In this document: positions 8,225-16,064 of the stretch, piece after piece
Position numbering within the stretch: the first letter of the stretch is position 1
How the letters are laid out: every line of letters starts with the position of its first letter
Source: JAWWOW01 sp033851265
Lineage (GTDB): Bacteria > Actinomycetota > Actinomycetes > JAWWOW01
NCBI GenBank assembly: GCA_033851265.1
Contig: JAWWOW010000005.1
Span: forward strand, 310,001 to 374,000
DNA: 64,000 nt
Direction of reading: 5' to 3'
The notes under the pieces: generated by a model
Seen by the model: only the letters and a program-made list of their open reading frames with translations
Databases searched by the model: none
What the model was told of the DNA's origin: nothing
Made by a program: the position numbers and the translations under genes

Positions 8225-9400
8225 TCAGCGCTTCGCCATCGGCATACCAAGACCGAACACCGTGATCAGGTCACGTTGCACTTCGTTGACGCCGCCACCA
8301 AACGTGAGGATCACCAGCGAGCGGTAGAGCTGTTCAAGCCGCGAGGCGAGAACGCCACCCGGGGATCCCTTCTTGACGTACGCCGATTCGCCAACCACTT
8401 CCATGAGCAGGCGGATTGCATCGAGGTAGTGCTCGGTGCCAAAAACCTTGGTCGTGCTCGCATCAGCGACGTCGAGAACGCCCCGCTCGGCGTCCCACGC
8501 GACCTTCCAGTTCTGCAGCCGCAGGAACTCGAACCCCGCATGCACGCGCGCGAGGTTGAGCTGCACCCATTCCTGGTCGATGACGCGACGCCCGTCCGGC
8601 AGCTTCGTTTCTTGTGCCCATTGCCGGACCTCGGCCAGAGCGCGGTCGACCATGCCCGGGCTGCACAACGTGACGCGTTCGTGGTTGAGCTGCCCGGTGA
8701 TCAGTGACCAGCCGTTGTTCTCGCCACCGATGAGGTTGGCGGCAGGAACCCGGACGTCTTCGTAGTGCACCTCGCAGATCGGGTGCTCGCCGACGAGTTC
8801 TAGCGGGCGCGGGGTGATGCCCGGCGTGTCCATCGGCACGACGATCATCGACAAGCCGCGGTGCTTTTTGACGTTCGGGTCGGTGCGTACAGCGAGCCAG
8901 CAGTAGTCAGCGGTCATGCCGAAACTCGTCCAGAGCTTCGTGCCGTTGATGACGTACTCGTCGCCGTCCCGGACAGCGCGGGTCGTGAGCGATGCGAGGT
9001 CGGTGCCCGCGCCGGGCTCGCTGTAGCCGATGCAGAAGTGGATTTCGCCGCGCAGGATCTGTGGCAGGAATCGTTGCCGCTGCTCGTCATTGCCGTGCAA
9101 CATCAGCGTCGGTCCGACGGTGTTGATCGTCAGCATCGGCACCGGCGCACCGGCACGCATCGACTCGTTGAAGAAGATCCACTGGTCGATGTGCCCGCGA
9201 CCCTGCCCGCCGTACTCCTTGGGCCAGCCGATGCCGAGCCATCCGTCCGCGGCCATTTGCTTGACCACGGTCCGCATGGTGGCGTCGTAGGTCTCGTGGT
9301 CGTGCAGCTTGGCCATCGTGTCGGGGTCGAGCAGCTTGTCGTAGTACTCCCGCAGTTCGCGGCGCAGTTGTTCCTGCTCTTCGGTGTAGGCGAGATACAT
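8225..9400 (-). CDS. Acyl-CoA dehydrogenase, probable catalytic subunit
   Basis: A 391-residue FadE-family protein started at the ATG at 9400 (MYLAYTEEQEQLRREL). Family motifs are GIGWPKEYGGQG, CIGYSEPGAGTDLASL, NHERV (the Glu position used as base in heterotetrameric steroid ACADs) and GGGVNEVQRDLI for FAD contact. It lies 16 bases upstream of the partner subunit and 4 bases downstream of the racemase stop, so racemase, both dehydrogenase subunits and the VOC gene form one minus-strand unit. Racemization to the S-epimer followed by dehydrogenation is the standard sequence in methyl-branched acyl-CoA breakdown. Confidence 0.93.
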   Translation of the reverse strand: MYLAYTEEQEQLRRELREYYDKLLDPDTMAKLHDHETYDATMRTVVKQMAADGWLGIGWPKEYGGQGRGHIDQWIFFNESMRAGAPVPMLTINTVGPTLMLHGNDEQRQRFLPQILRGEIHFCIGYSEPGAGTDLASLTTRAVRDGDEYVINGTKLWTSFGMTADYCWLAVRTDPNVKKHRGLSMIVVPMDTPGITPRPLELVGEHPICEVHYEDVRVPAANLIGGENNGWSLITGQLNHERVTLCSPGMVDRALAEVRQWAQETKLPDGRRVIDQEWVQLNLARVHAGFEFLRLQNWKVAWDAERGVLDVADASTTKVFGTEHYLDAIRLLMEVVGESAYVKKGSPGGVLASRLEQLYRSLVILTFGGGVNEVQRDLITVFGLGMPMAKR

Positions 9401-9404
9401 GCGC

Positions 9405-10562
9405 TTAGTCTCCTGGCGTCTGCGAGGCGGTGCTGATGACTCCGGCTGCGGCAAGTGCGGTGATGCGGTTGCTGTCGATGCCCCACGAGCTGAGCGCGTC
9501 GGCCGTTTCTGCGGTGGTGCGCATCGGTTGCGGATCGTCGAGCGGCGTGCCGTCGAATCGGGGGGAGGGCCGAGGCTGTACGACGCCGCCGACCGTCGTG
9601 AAAGTGCCGCGAGCCTTGTTGTGCGGGTGCTCCGACGCCTCGGTCGGCTCCAGGACCGGGGCGACGCACGCGTCGGTGCCGTCGTAGATGCCCGCCCACT
9701 CATCGCGGGTCTTGGACTTGAACGCGGCCGCGATCTGCTTGCGCGCGGCCGGCCAACGGCTGCGGTCCCATTGCTCGGCGAGGTCGGGATCCTCGGTCAG
9801 GCCGATGCGCTCAACGAACGCCGCATAGAACTGTTTCTCGATCGCCCCAACGGCGATCCACTTGTGGTCGGCGGTCTCGTAGACGTCGTACCACGGTGCA
9901 CCGGTGTCGATGTAGTTGGTGCCCCGCGGTCCCCACGTGCCCTTTGCGCGACCGGCATAGAACGGCGCCATCACCATTGCCGCGCCGTCGATCATCGCCG
10001 CGTCGACAACCTGGCCGCGACCGGAACGGCTCACGTCGACAAGCGCGGCGCAGATGCCCAGCGCCAGCAGCAGACCGCCACCTGCGAAGTCACCGAGAAC
10101 ATTGATCGGGGGAGTAGGCGGTCCGTCGGCGCGGCCCAACGGCTCTAACGCACCGGCTATCGCGATGTAGTCGATGTCGTGTCCCGCGGTCTTCGCGAGC
10201 GGCCCTTCTTGCCCCCAGCCGGTGAGCCGGCCGTAGATCAGCCGCGGGTTGCGGGCGAGGCAGTCCGCAGGACCGAAGCCGAGCCGTTCGGTGACACCAG
10301 GCCGGAAAACGTCGATGAGCACATCCGCCTGTTCGACGAGGTCGAGAAACACAGCGACGCCATCCGCGCTCTTCAGGTCGATCGCGGCCGACCGCTTACT
10401 CCGCTCGAGGGTGCCGCCCGAGTCGAGGCTGATCGTCGGCGTCAGCCGGTCGATGCGCAGGACGTCGGCGCCGAGGTCAGCGAGCACCATGCCGCACATC
10501 GGCCCCGGGCCGAGGCCGACGAGTTCCAGCACCCGGATCCCCGCGAGCGGCCCCGACCCCAA
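9405..10562 (-). CDS. Alpha-methylacyl-CoA racemase (CoA-transferase family III fold)
   Basis: A 385-residue CaiB/BaiF-fold protein. The pair GHDIDY and NVLGDFAGGG matches the His/Asp catalytic pair of mycobacterial MCR and human AMACR (His126/Asp156), so a racemase is favoured over a true CoA-transferase. Other motifs are LADLGADVLRID and DVFRPGVTERLG. The start is TTG at 10562, the earliest that keeps the conserved GIRVLELVGLGPGPM opening. It converts 2R-methylacyl-CoA to the 2S form required by the dehydrogenase encoded just downstream. The gene is divergent from the acyl-CoA ligase, with a perfect palindrome in the 49-base gap. Confidence 0.91.
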   Translation of the reverse strand: MGSGPLAGIRVLELVGLGPGPMCGMVLADLGADVLRIDRLTPTISLDSGGTLERSKRSAAIDLKSADGVAVFLDLVEQADVLIDVFRPGVTERLGFGPADCLARNPRLIYGRLTGWGQEGPLAKTAGHDIDYIAIAGALEPLGRADGPPTPPINVLGDFAGGGLLLALGICAALVDVSRSGRGQVVDAAMIDGAAMVMAPFYAGRAKGTWGPRGTNYIDTGAPWYDVYETADHKWIAVGAIEKQFYAAFVERIGLTEDPDLAEQWDRSRWPAARKQIAAAFKSKTRDEWAGIYDGTDACVAPVLEPTEASEHPHNKARGTFTTVGGVVQPRPSPRFDGTPLDDPQPMRTTAETADALSSWGIDSNRITALAAAGVISTASQTPGD

Positions 10563-10589
10563 TGCACCCTCCCTGGGAAGCTCATCATT

Positions 10590-10610
10590 GATCTGACAGG
10601 GTGTCAGATC
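10590..10610. promoter_or_regulatory. Perfect palindrome, candidate TetR-type operator
   Basis: GATCTGACA-GGG-TGTCAGATC: two perfect 9-base arms around a 3-base centre. It ends one base before the ATG of the ligase gene and lies 28 bases from the racemase start, so one bound repressor could block both divergent units. The core CTGACR-N3-YGTCAG recurs at 20317-20331 in front of the luciferase-family gene. Size and symmetry suit a TetR-family repressor, but no such regulator gene is in the window. Confidence 0.7.
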
Positions 10611-10611
10611 G

Positions 10612-12210
10612 ATGAGCGGGGTCGCAATCGAGCCGGATCTCGTCGAGGAGGAAGTCCTCGGCGAGCGGATGCTCGTGTTCCGGAACCGGTTGCCATCGCT
10701 GCGCGCGGTGCTCGACGCGTCGGCGGCGTACGCCGACCGCGACTACCTCGTCGAGGGTGACCGACGGCTGACGTACGCCGGGCATCACGCCGCCGCTGCC
10801 TCCATCGCCCGGTTCCTGCAGGAGCAGCACGACGTGACCAACGGCTCGCGCGTCGCGATCCTCGGCGGGAACTGCCTGGAGTGGGTCGCGACGTTCTGGG
10901 CGGTCGTCGGGATCGGTGGCGTCGCCGTCGCGCTCAGCTCCTGGTGGTCTGGTCCGGAGCTGGCACAGGGACTGGCCGATGCCGAGCCTGCACTCTTGGT
11001 GGCAGACGAGGAGTCGCTCGCGAAGCTGACAGCGCGACCGTCATGTCCGGTACTCCTGATGGAACGCGACATCCGACCGTTGCTCGATGCCCCCGACGGG
11101 CTGCAGCTGCCACCGGCCAACATCAGCGAGGACGAGCCCGCGGTCATCTTGTTCACCAGTGGTACGACGGGTCGGGCCAAAGGCGCCGTACACACCCATC
11201 GCAACATCGTCGGACTGGTCCAGATCCAGAAATACATCAGCGACAGCCGGGTCCCGCCGGGGATCACGATGCCGCCCGGTCGCGTGTTCACGACGAGTCC
11301 GCTCTTCCACGTCTCCGGGTTGCACAGCGGTGTGGTTGCCAACTTGGCGCAGGGATGGACCACGGTGTGGCAGCTCGGCCGGTTCGACCCCGTTGCCGTG
11401 ATGGCGACCATTGAGCGCGAGAAATGCACGTCGTGGTCGACCGTGCCGACCGCGATCTGGCGGGTCATCAATCATCCCGAGCGGTCGCGGTTCGATCTGT
11501 CGTCGCTGTTCCACATCGGCGGGGGAGGGGCGGCGTTCTCACCGTCGTTACAGACGCAGATGCGCGAGTCAATCGGCGCGCAGCTGTCGTCGGGGCTGGG
11601 GTATGGGTTGACCGAGGGCACCAGTCTCGCGACGGTTGCGTCCAACGACGACCTGCGTGCGCATCCGACCACCTCCGGTCGGCCCGTGCCGACCGTGCAG
11701 ATCGAGATTCGTGACGAGAGCGGCGTGCCGCTGCCGGACAGTGAGGAGGGCGAGATCTGCCTGCGCGGTCCACTCGTGATGCTGGGCTACTGGCGCAACA
11801 AGGATGCGACCGATGCCATCATCGGGCCCTGCCGGTGGCTGCGGACCGGCGACATCGGCTATCTGCAGGACGGCCTGCTGTTCTTGTCGACGCGTCGCTA
11901 CGACCTGATCCTTCGTGGCGGCGAGAACGTCTATCCGGTCGAGATCGAGAACTGCCTCGAAGGCCATCCCGCAGTCGAGGAGTGCGTTGTGCTCGGTCTG
12001 CCGCACGACGAGCTCGGTCAAGAGGTGACCGCTGTCGTCGTACCGAAGCCGGACGCCGTCCTCGATATCGACGAGCTGACGCGTTATGTGCGTGAGCGGC
12101 TCGCCTACTTCAAGGTGCCGAGCCGCTGGATACTGCGCACCACGGAGTTGCCGCGCACTGCCAGTGGCAAAGTTGTGCGACCCGAGGTGATGGCGGAGCT
12201 GACCGGATGA
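10612..12210 (+). CDS. Acyl-CoA synthetase (AMP-dependent ligase, FadD-like)
   Basis: A 532-residue ANL-superfamily enzyme that activates a carboxylic acid to its CoA thioester through an acyl-adenylate. It has the P-loop LFTSGTTGRAKGA, the YGLTEGT adenylate motif, RTGDIGYLQDG, the hinge RRYDLILRGGENVYP and the C-terminal catalytic Lys in RTASGKVVRPE. The ATG at 10612 lies one base beyond a perfect palindrome, so translation starts inside or next to a probable operator, and the message may be leaderless. It overlaps the P450 gene by four bases and heads a five-gene plus-strand run (ligase, P450, SDR, amidohydrolase-like, with the RfbH-like gene further on). Confidence 0.93.
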   Translation: MSGVAIEPDLVEEEVLGERMLVFRNRLPSLRAVLDASAAYADRDYLVEGDRRLTYAGHHAAAASIARFLQEQHDVTNGSRVAILGGNCLEWVATFWAVVGIGGVAVALSSWWSGPELAQGLADAEPALLVADEESLAKLTARPSCPVLLMERDIRPLLDAPDGLQLPPANISEDEPAVILFTSGTTGRAKGAVHTHRNIVGLVQIQKYISDSRVPPGITMPPGRVFTTSPLFHVSGLHSGVVANLAQGWTTVWQLGRFDPVAVMATIEREKCTSWSTVPTAIWRVINHPERSRFDLSSLFHIGGGGAAFSPSLQTQMRESIGAQLSSGLGYGLTEGTSLATVASNDDLRAHPTTSGRPVPTVQIEIRDESGVPLPDSEEGEICLRGPLVMLGYWRNKDATDAIIGPCRWLRTGDIGYLQDGLLFLSTRRYDLILRGGENVYPVEIENCLEGHPAVEECVVLGLPHDELGQEVTAVVVPKPDAVLDIDELTRYVRERLAYFKVPSRWILRTTELPRTASGKVVRPEVMAELTG

Positions 12211-13406
12211 GCGTCGACTTCTACAGTCCGGAGGCGTACGCCGACGGGCCGCCGCATGAGCTGTTTGCGGAGCTACGCCGCACCGAACCCGTGTGTTGGC
12301 AGGACATCCCCGGCCAGCCCGGCTACTGGTCGGTGCTCAAGCACGCGGATGTCGACCATGTGGCGCGACATCCCACGCTGTTCTCTGCCGAGCAGGGCGG
12401 TGTGGTGTTGGAGGATCTGGACGAGGTGCGCCTCGAACAGATGCGCAACATGCTGCTGGCGATGGATCCGCCTCGTCACCGCGACTACCGCCAGCCGTTG
12501 GTGAAACGGTTCATGCCGAAGATCATGGCCGAGCTCGAGGGTCGGATCCGCACGATCACCAAGGAGATCCTGGCGGACGCTGCGGAGCAGGGTGATGTCG
12601 AGTTCGTTCATGACGTCACGTCGCATCTCCCATCGAAGGTGATTGGCGAACTGGTCGGCCTGCCGCGCGAGGACTGGGACCGCGTTCACCACCTCGCCGA
12701 GCTCATCACTCACTCGCAGGACCCTGACTACGTCACCTCCGAGGACACGGCGGGGGACGGCACGACGCAGATGGCGATGTACGCGATCGAGTTCGCTGCA
12801 CGCCGCCGTGGCGAGGAACAACGCGACGACCTCACGGATCTGCTGCTGACCCAAGAGTTCGGCGGCAAGCGCATGACCGACATCGACTACGGAATTTTCT
12901 TCGTCCAGTTGGTGACCGCCGGCAACGACACGACGCAGACCATGCTGTCGTCCGGGCTGCTTGCCCTCCTGCAACATCCCGGTCAGTTGACCCAGCTTCG
13001 CGCGGACCCCGAACTGCTTCCTCAGGCGATCGAAGAGATCCTTCGCTGGGCCAACCCACTGCATTACTTCCGTCGGACGGCCTCCGAAGACACCGAGCTC
13101 CGCGACGTACCCATCAAGGCCGGTGACAAGGTCGCGATGTACTACACGTCTGCCAACCGCGACGACGACGTCTTTGGTAACGCGCAGTCGTTCGACATCC
13201 ACCGCAACCCCAACCATCACCTGAGCTTCGGGACAGCCGAGCACTTCTGTCTCGGTGCGCACCTCGCCCGGCTGGAGGGTCGTGTCTTCTTCGAGGAGTT
13301 GCTCGCGATGTTCCCGACGATTGAGCAGACCGGCGAACCGCAGCGGTTACGGTCGAACCTCAACAACGCTTTCAAGTCACTGCCGGTGAGATTGGTGTCG
13401 CGATGA
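12207..13406 (+). CDS. Cytochrome P450
   Basis: A 399-residue soluble class I bacterial P450. It shows the I-helix oxygen-binding motif VTAGNDTTQT, the K-helix EEILR (ExxR), and the heme loop FGTAEHFCLGAHLARLE with Cys as the fifth iron ligand; Ala replaces the more usual Gly two residues before His. The N-terminal MDPPRHRDYR motif is like CYP124/125/142 relatives that oxidise sterol and methyl-branched chains, but sequence alone does not fix the substrate. It needs a ferredoxin and reductase, neither of which is encoded nearby. The ATG overlaps the ligase stop and the stop overlaps the SDR start, so expression is tightly coupled. Confidence 0.95.
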   Translation: MSVDFYSPEAYADGPPHELFAELRRTEPVCWQDIPGQPGYWSVLKHADVDHVARHPTLFSAEQGGVVLEDLDEVRLEQMRNMLLAMDPPRHRDYRQPLVKRFMPKIMAELEGRIRTITKEILADAAEQGDVEFVHDVTSHLPSKVIGELVGLPREDWDRVHHLAELITHSQDPDYVTSEDTAGDGTTQMAMYAIEFAARRRGEEQRDDLTDLLLTQEFGGKRMTDIDYGIFFVQLVTAGNDTTQTMLSSGLLALLQHPGQLTQLRADPELLPQAIEEILRWANPLHYFRRTASEDTELRDVPIKAGDKVAMYYTSANRDDDVFGNAQSFDIHRNPNHHLSFGTAEHFCLGAHLARLEGRVFFEELLAMFPTIEQTGEPQRLRSNLNNAFKSLPVRLVSR

Positions 13407-14203
13407 CGATCGTGGTGACGGGTTCGGCGTCCGGGATCGGCGCGGCAACCGCCGCGCGGTTGACTGCCGACGGCCAGCGCGTCATCGGTGTCGATATTCA
13501 CGATGCGGATGTCGTCGCTGATCTGGGCACGGCGGAGGGTCGGCGTACTGCGGTCGAGAAGGTGACTGCCGAATGCGGCGGCACCCTGAGCGGTGTCGTT
13601 GCCTGCGCTGGTCTCGGCGGCACGACCGAACGTGCTGGCTCGTTGCTCGCGTCGGTCAACTACTTCGGCGCCGTGGCGACCCTCGATGGTTTGCGCCCCT
13701 TGCTCGCCGCCAACGGCGGCGGCGCAGCGGTGGCGATCAGCTCAAACTCCACGACAATTCTGCCTAACTGGTCGACCGATCTGGCCGATGCATGTCTCGC
13801 CGGCGACGAGCCGTTGGCACGCGAACGTGCGGACGCGGTCGGAGCCAATGAGACCTACGCAGCCACGAAGGCTGCGCTTGCCCGTTGGGTGCGCCGGCAG
13901 GCGACGACCCCGGAGTGGATAGGCGCAGAAATCCGGCTGAACGCGATCGCGCCGGGACTCGTGACGACGCCGCTCAGCGACGAGATCCGCCGCGACCCAG
14001 TGCTTGGATCGGCGATCGATTCGTTTCCGATTCCGGCGGGTCGGCCCGGTCGGCCGGAGGAGATCGCGGCCTTCATCGCCTACCTGCTCAGTGACGAGGC
14101 GTCGTTCTTCGTCGGCTCGCTGTTGTTCATCGATGGCGGATCTGATGCGATGCTCCGCCCGGACGACGTGCCGCAACGGTGGGTTCTAGGGGGTCTGGAC
14201 TAG
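13403..14203 (+). CDS. Short-chain dehydrogenase, 3-alpha-hydroxysteroid dehydrogenase-like
   Basis: A 266-residue classical SDR with TGSASGIGAA for NAD binding, a YAATK active-site Tyr/Lys pair and a long insertion before it. The C-terminal part (NAIAPGLVTTPL, FPIPAGRPGRPEEIAAFI, FIDGGSDAMLRP) resembles the 3-alpha-HSD/carbonyl-reductase subgroup of Comamonas. That supports a hydroxyl/ketone step on a steroid or terpenoid ring but does not prove it. It is translationally coupled to the P450 (ATGA overlap), and its stop is immediately followed by the ATG of the amidohydrolase-like gene. Confidence 0.91.
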   Translation: MTIVVTGSASGIGAATAARLTADGQRVIGVDIHDADVVADLGTAEGRRTAVEKVTAECGGTLSGVVACAGLGGTTERAGSLLASVNYFGAVATLDGLRPLLAANGGGAAVAISSNSTTILPNWSTDLADACLAGDEPLARERADAVGANETYAATKAALARWVRRQATTPEWIGAEIRLNAIAPGLVTTPLSDEIRRDPVLGSAIDSFPIPAGRPGRPEEIAAFIAYLLSDEASFFVGSLLFIDGGSDAMLRPDDVPQRWVLGGLD

Positions 14204-15064
14204 ATGGTCGACATCAGCAGCATCGGCGTCATCGATCTGATGATCGGTTTTCCGAGCGCCGATGCGCGCAGGCATTACGACTTCATGAAGCCGCAGTTCC
14301 GTGACAAGGAATCCGGCGAGATGGAGTTCCCGGCCGAGTACATGTTCAAGGACGTGCCCAACCGGCTCGACGACGAGGCGGATTCCATCGAGGTCACGTT
14401 GGCCGAGATGGACAAGTACGGCGTCGCCAAGGGGCTCGTCGGGTTGGGCCCAGGCATCGCCGTACGCGCAATCAAAGAACACCCTGAGCGGTTCATTGCG
14501 GCGTTGGAGGTTGACCCCAACAAGATCACCGACACAGTGCGCAAGATTCGCGAGGCGTATGACGAGCACGGCATCAAGGCGGTTACGACGTTCCCCGCCG
14601 GGTGCAACCCGCAAGTGCCGGTCAGCGATCGGCGCTACTACCCGATCTACCAGACCTGCGTCGACCTCGACATACCGATCGTGTCCAACGCGGGGATCGC
14701 CGGGCCGCGGCTGCCATCCGCATGCCAGGACGTCATGCATTTCGATCAGGTCTGCTACGACTTCCCCGAGCTGCGGATCGTCATGCGGCACGGTGCAGAG
14801 CCGTGGGAGGAGCTCGCGGTCAAGCTCATGCTGAAGTGGCCGGGGCTCTACTACATGACGAGCGCATTCGCGCCCAAGTACTACCCGAAGGCTGTCATCG
14901 ACTACGCGAACACCCGTGGTGCCGACAAGGTGATGTACGCCGGGTACTACCCGATGGGGCTGTCGCTCGAGCGCATCTTCGACGAGCTGCCCAATGTGCC
15001 GTTCCGCGACCACGTGTGGCCGAAGTTCCTGCGCGAGAACGCAGAGCGCGTCTTCAAGCTCTAG
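14204..15064 (+). CDS. Amidohydrolase-fold protein lacking the canonical metal ligands
   Basis: A 286-residue member of the amidohydrolase-2 (ACMSD-like TIM barrel) group by overall pattern: MDKYGVAKGLVG, HPERFIAALEVDP, MRHGAEPWEELAVKLM and the closing RENAERVFKL. The N-terminal metal motif, normally DxHxH, reads IDLMIGFPS here, and the late GSDxP Asp motif reads MYAGYYP. At least three metal ligands are therefore missing. It could be a decarboxylase or hydratase relative with another mechanism, or a non-enzymatic binder. The ATG follows the SDR stop with no gap. It is the last gene of the plus-strand run; the next gene converges on it. Confidence 0.85.
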   Translation: MVDISSIGVIDLMIGFPSADARRHYDFMKPQFRDKESGEMEFPAEYMFKDVPNRLDDEADSIEVTLAEMDKYGVAKGLVGLGPGIAVRAIKEHPERFIAALEVDPNKITDTVRKIREAYDEHGIKAVTTFPAGCNPQVPVSDRRYYPIYQTCVDLDIPIVSNAGIAGPRLPSACQDVMHFDQVCYDFPELRIVMRHGAEPWEELAVKLMLKWPGLYYMTSAFAPKYYPKAVIDYANTRGADKVMYAGYYPMGLSLERIFDELPNVPFRDHVWPKFLRENAERVFKL

Positions 15065-15079
15065 TCCGCACGGGCTCGC

Positions 15080-16006
15080 TTAGCCGGCGAAGTCAGGGCT
15101 GCTGGCGCGGCGGAACGTGAACGGGTCCTGCCAGCTGAAGTCGGCCTCGAGCGTCGTGGCTTGGTTGCCGATGATCGTGGGCAGATCCGCCGGCTGCCAG
15201 CCGTCGATCAGTCGGTCACCGTGCAGGTCGCGCACCGGTCGTTCGAGTTCGACGAGCAGTTGCAAGCTGTAGGCAATGCGACCGGTCAGTGTGTTCGGGT
15301 CGGCTGTCGCCAGTGCCAGCACCGCTTCCGCCATGGTCTCGAGCGGCTCGAACAGCGCCCCTTTGATCCAGCCGCCCTCGACGAGGTCCGGCGTGGCGAT
15401 TGCTGCTTGCGGGCTGAGCGCGTTGACGGCAACGCCGGTGCCTTCGCATTCGGAGGCAACGCTCAACGTCAGTCTGTTCAGGGCGGCCTTCGATGCGCCG
15501 TACGCCGCCCCCGCCTTCGATGGCTTGTTGGTCGGGTAGGGCGGCCCGGGCGGATTCTCAGCGCAGAACGTCGTCAGGTTGACGACCCATCCCCGACCGC
15601 GCGCACGCATGCCCGGCACGACCTGCTGCATGAGTAACCACGGTGCGATGAGGTTGAGCTCGAGACGGTGCTGGATGTCGGCGTAGCTCCACTCGTCGAA
15701 CGGCTGGAAGCCGTTGACAGCGGCATTGTTGACGAGGATGTCGATCGGCCCGAGCTCACCCTCGACCTGGGCGACGAGTTGGTCGCGGCCGCCGGCCGGG
15801 TCGCTCAAGTCGCACGGGGGCAACACCAGCACGGTGCCGCCGAAGCCCTCGATCTCCTCAGCCGACCGTTGCAACCCGTCGATCGAACGCGCGACGATCG
15901 CGACGCGAGCCCCTTCCGCGGCAAGCCGAATGGCGGAGACGGTGCCCGTGCCGCCACGGCTCGCACCGGTGATGAGCGCAACTCGGTCCGTGCAGGTGTT
16001 GCCCAT
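15080..16006 (-). CDS. Short-chain dehydrogenase/reductase
   Basis: A 308-residue classical SDR with an N-terminal TGASRGGTGTVSA cofactor motif, LVNNAAVNG and the active-site YGASK. A Pro-rich insertion (ENPPGPPYPTNKP) lies shortly before the catalytic Tyr, and a C-terminal extension of about 60 residues follows the usual end, ending FSWQDPFTFRRA. The extension could be a substrate lid or dimer contact. The ATG at 16006 is well placed. The gene is divergent from the RfbH-like gene and converges with the amidohydrolase-like gene (15-base gap). An oxidoreductase of the catabolic cluster is likely; the substrate is unknown. Confidence 0.9.
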   Translation of the reverse strand: MGNTCTDRVALITGASRGGTGTVSAIRLAAEGARVAIVARSIDGLQRSAEEIEGFGGTVLVLPPCDLSDPAGGRDQLVAQVEGELGPIDILVNNAAVNGFQPFDEWSYADIQHRLELNLIAPWLLMQQVVPGMRARGRGWVVNLTTFCAENPPGPPYPTNKPSKAGAAYGASKAALNRLTLSVASECEGTGVAVNALSPQAAIATPDLVEGGWIKGALFEPLETMAEAVLALATADPNTLTGRIAYSLQLLVELERPVRDLHGDRLIDGWQPADLPTIIGNQATTLEADFSWQDPFTFRRASSPDFAG

Positions 16007-16064
16007 TCATGCCCCCCTGGTCGCGCCGGGCATGATGTCAGATCGCATCGCAGGGGAGGGGTTC

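Noticed and set aside
12273..13262. 329-codon open frame on the minus strand
   Set aside because: Antisense to the P450 gene with intact heme and K-helix motifs.
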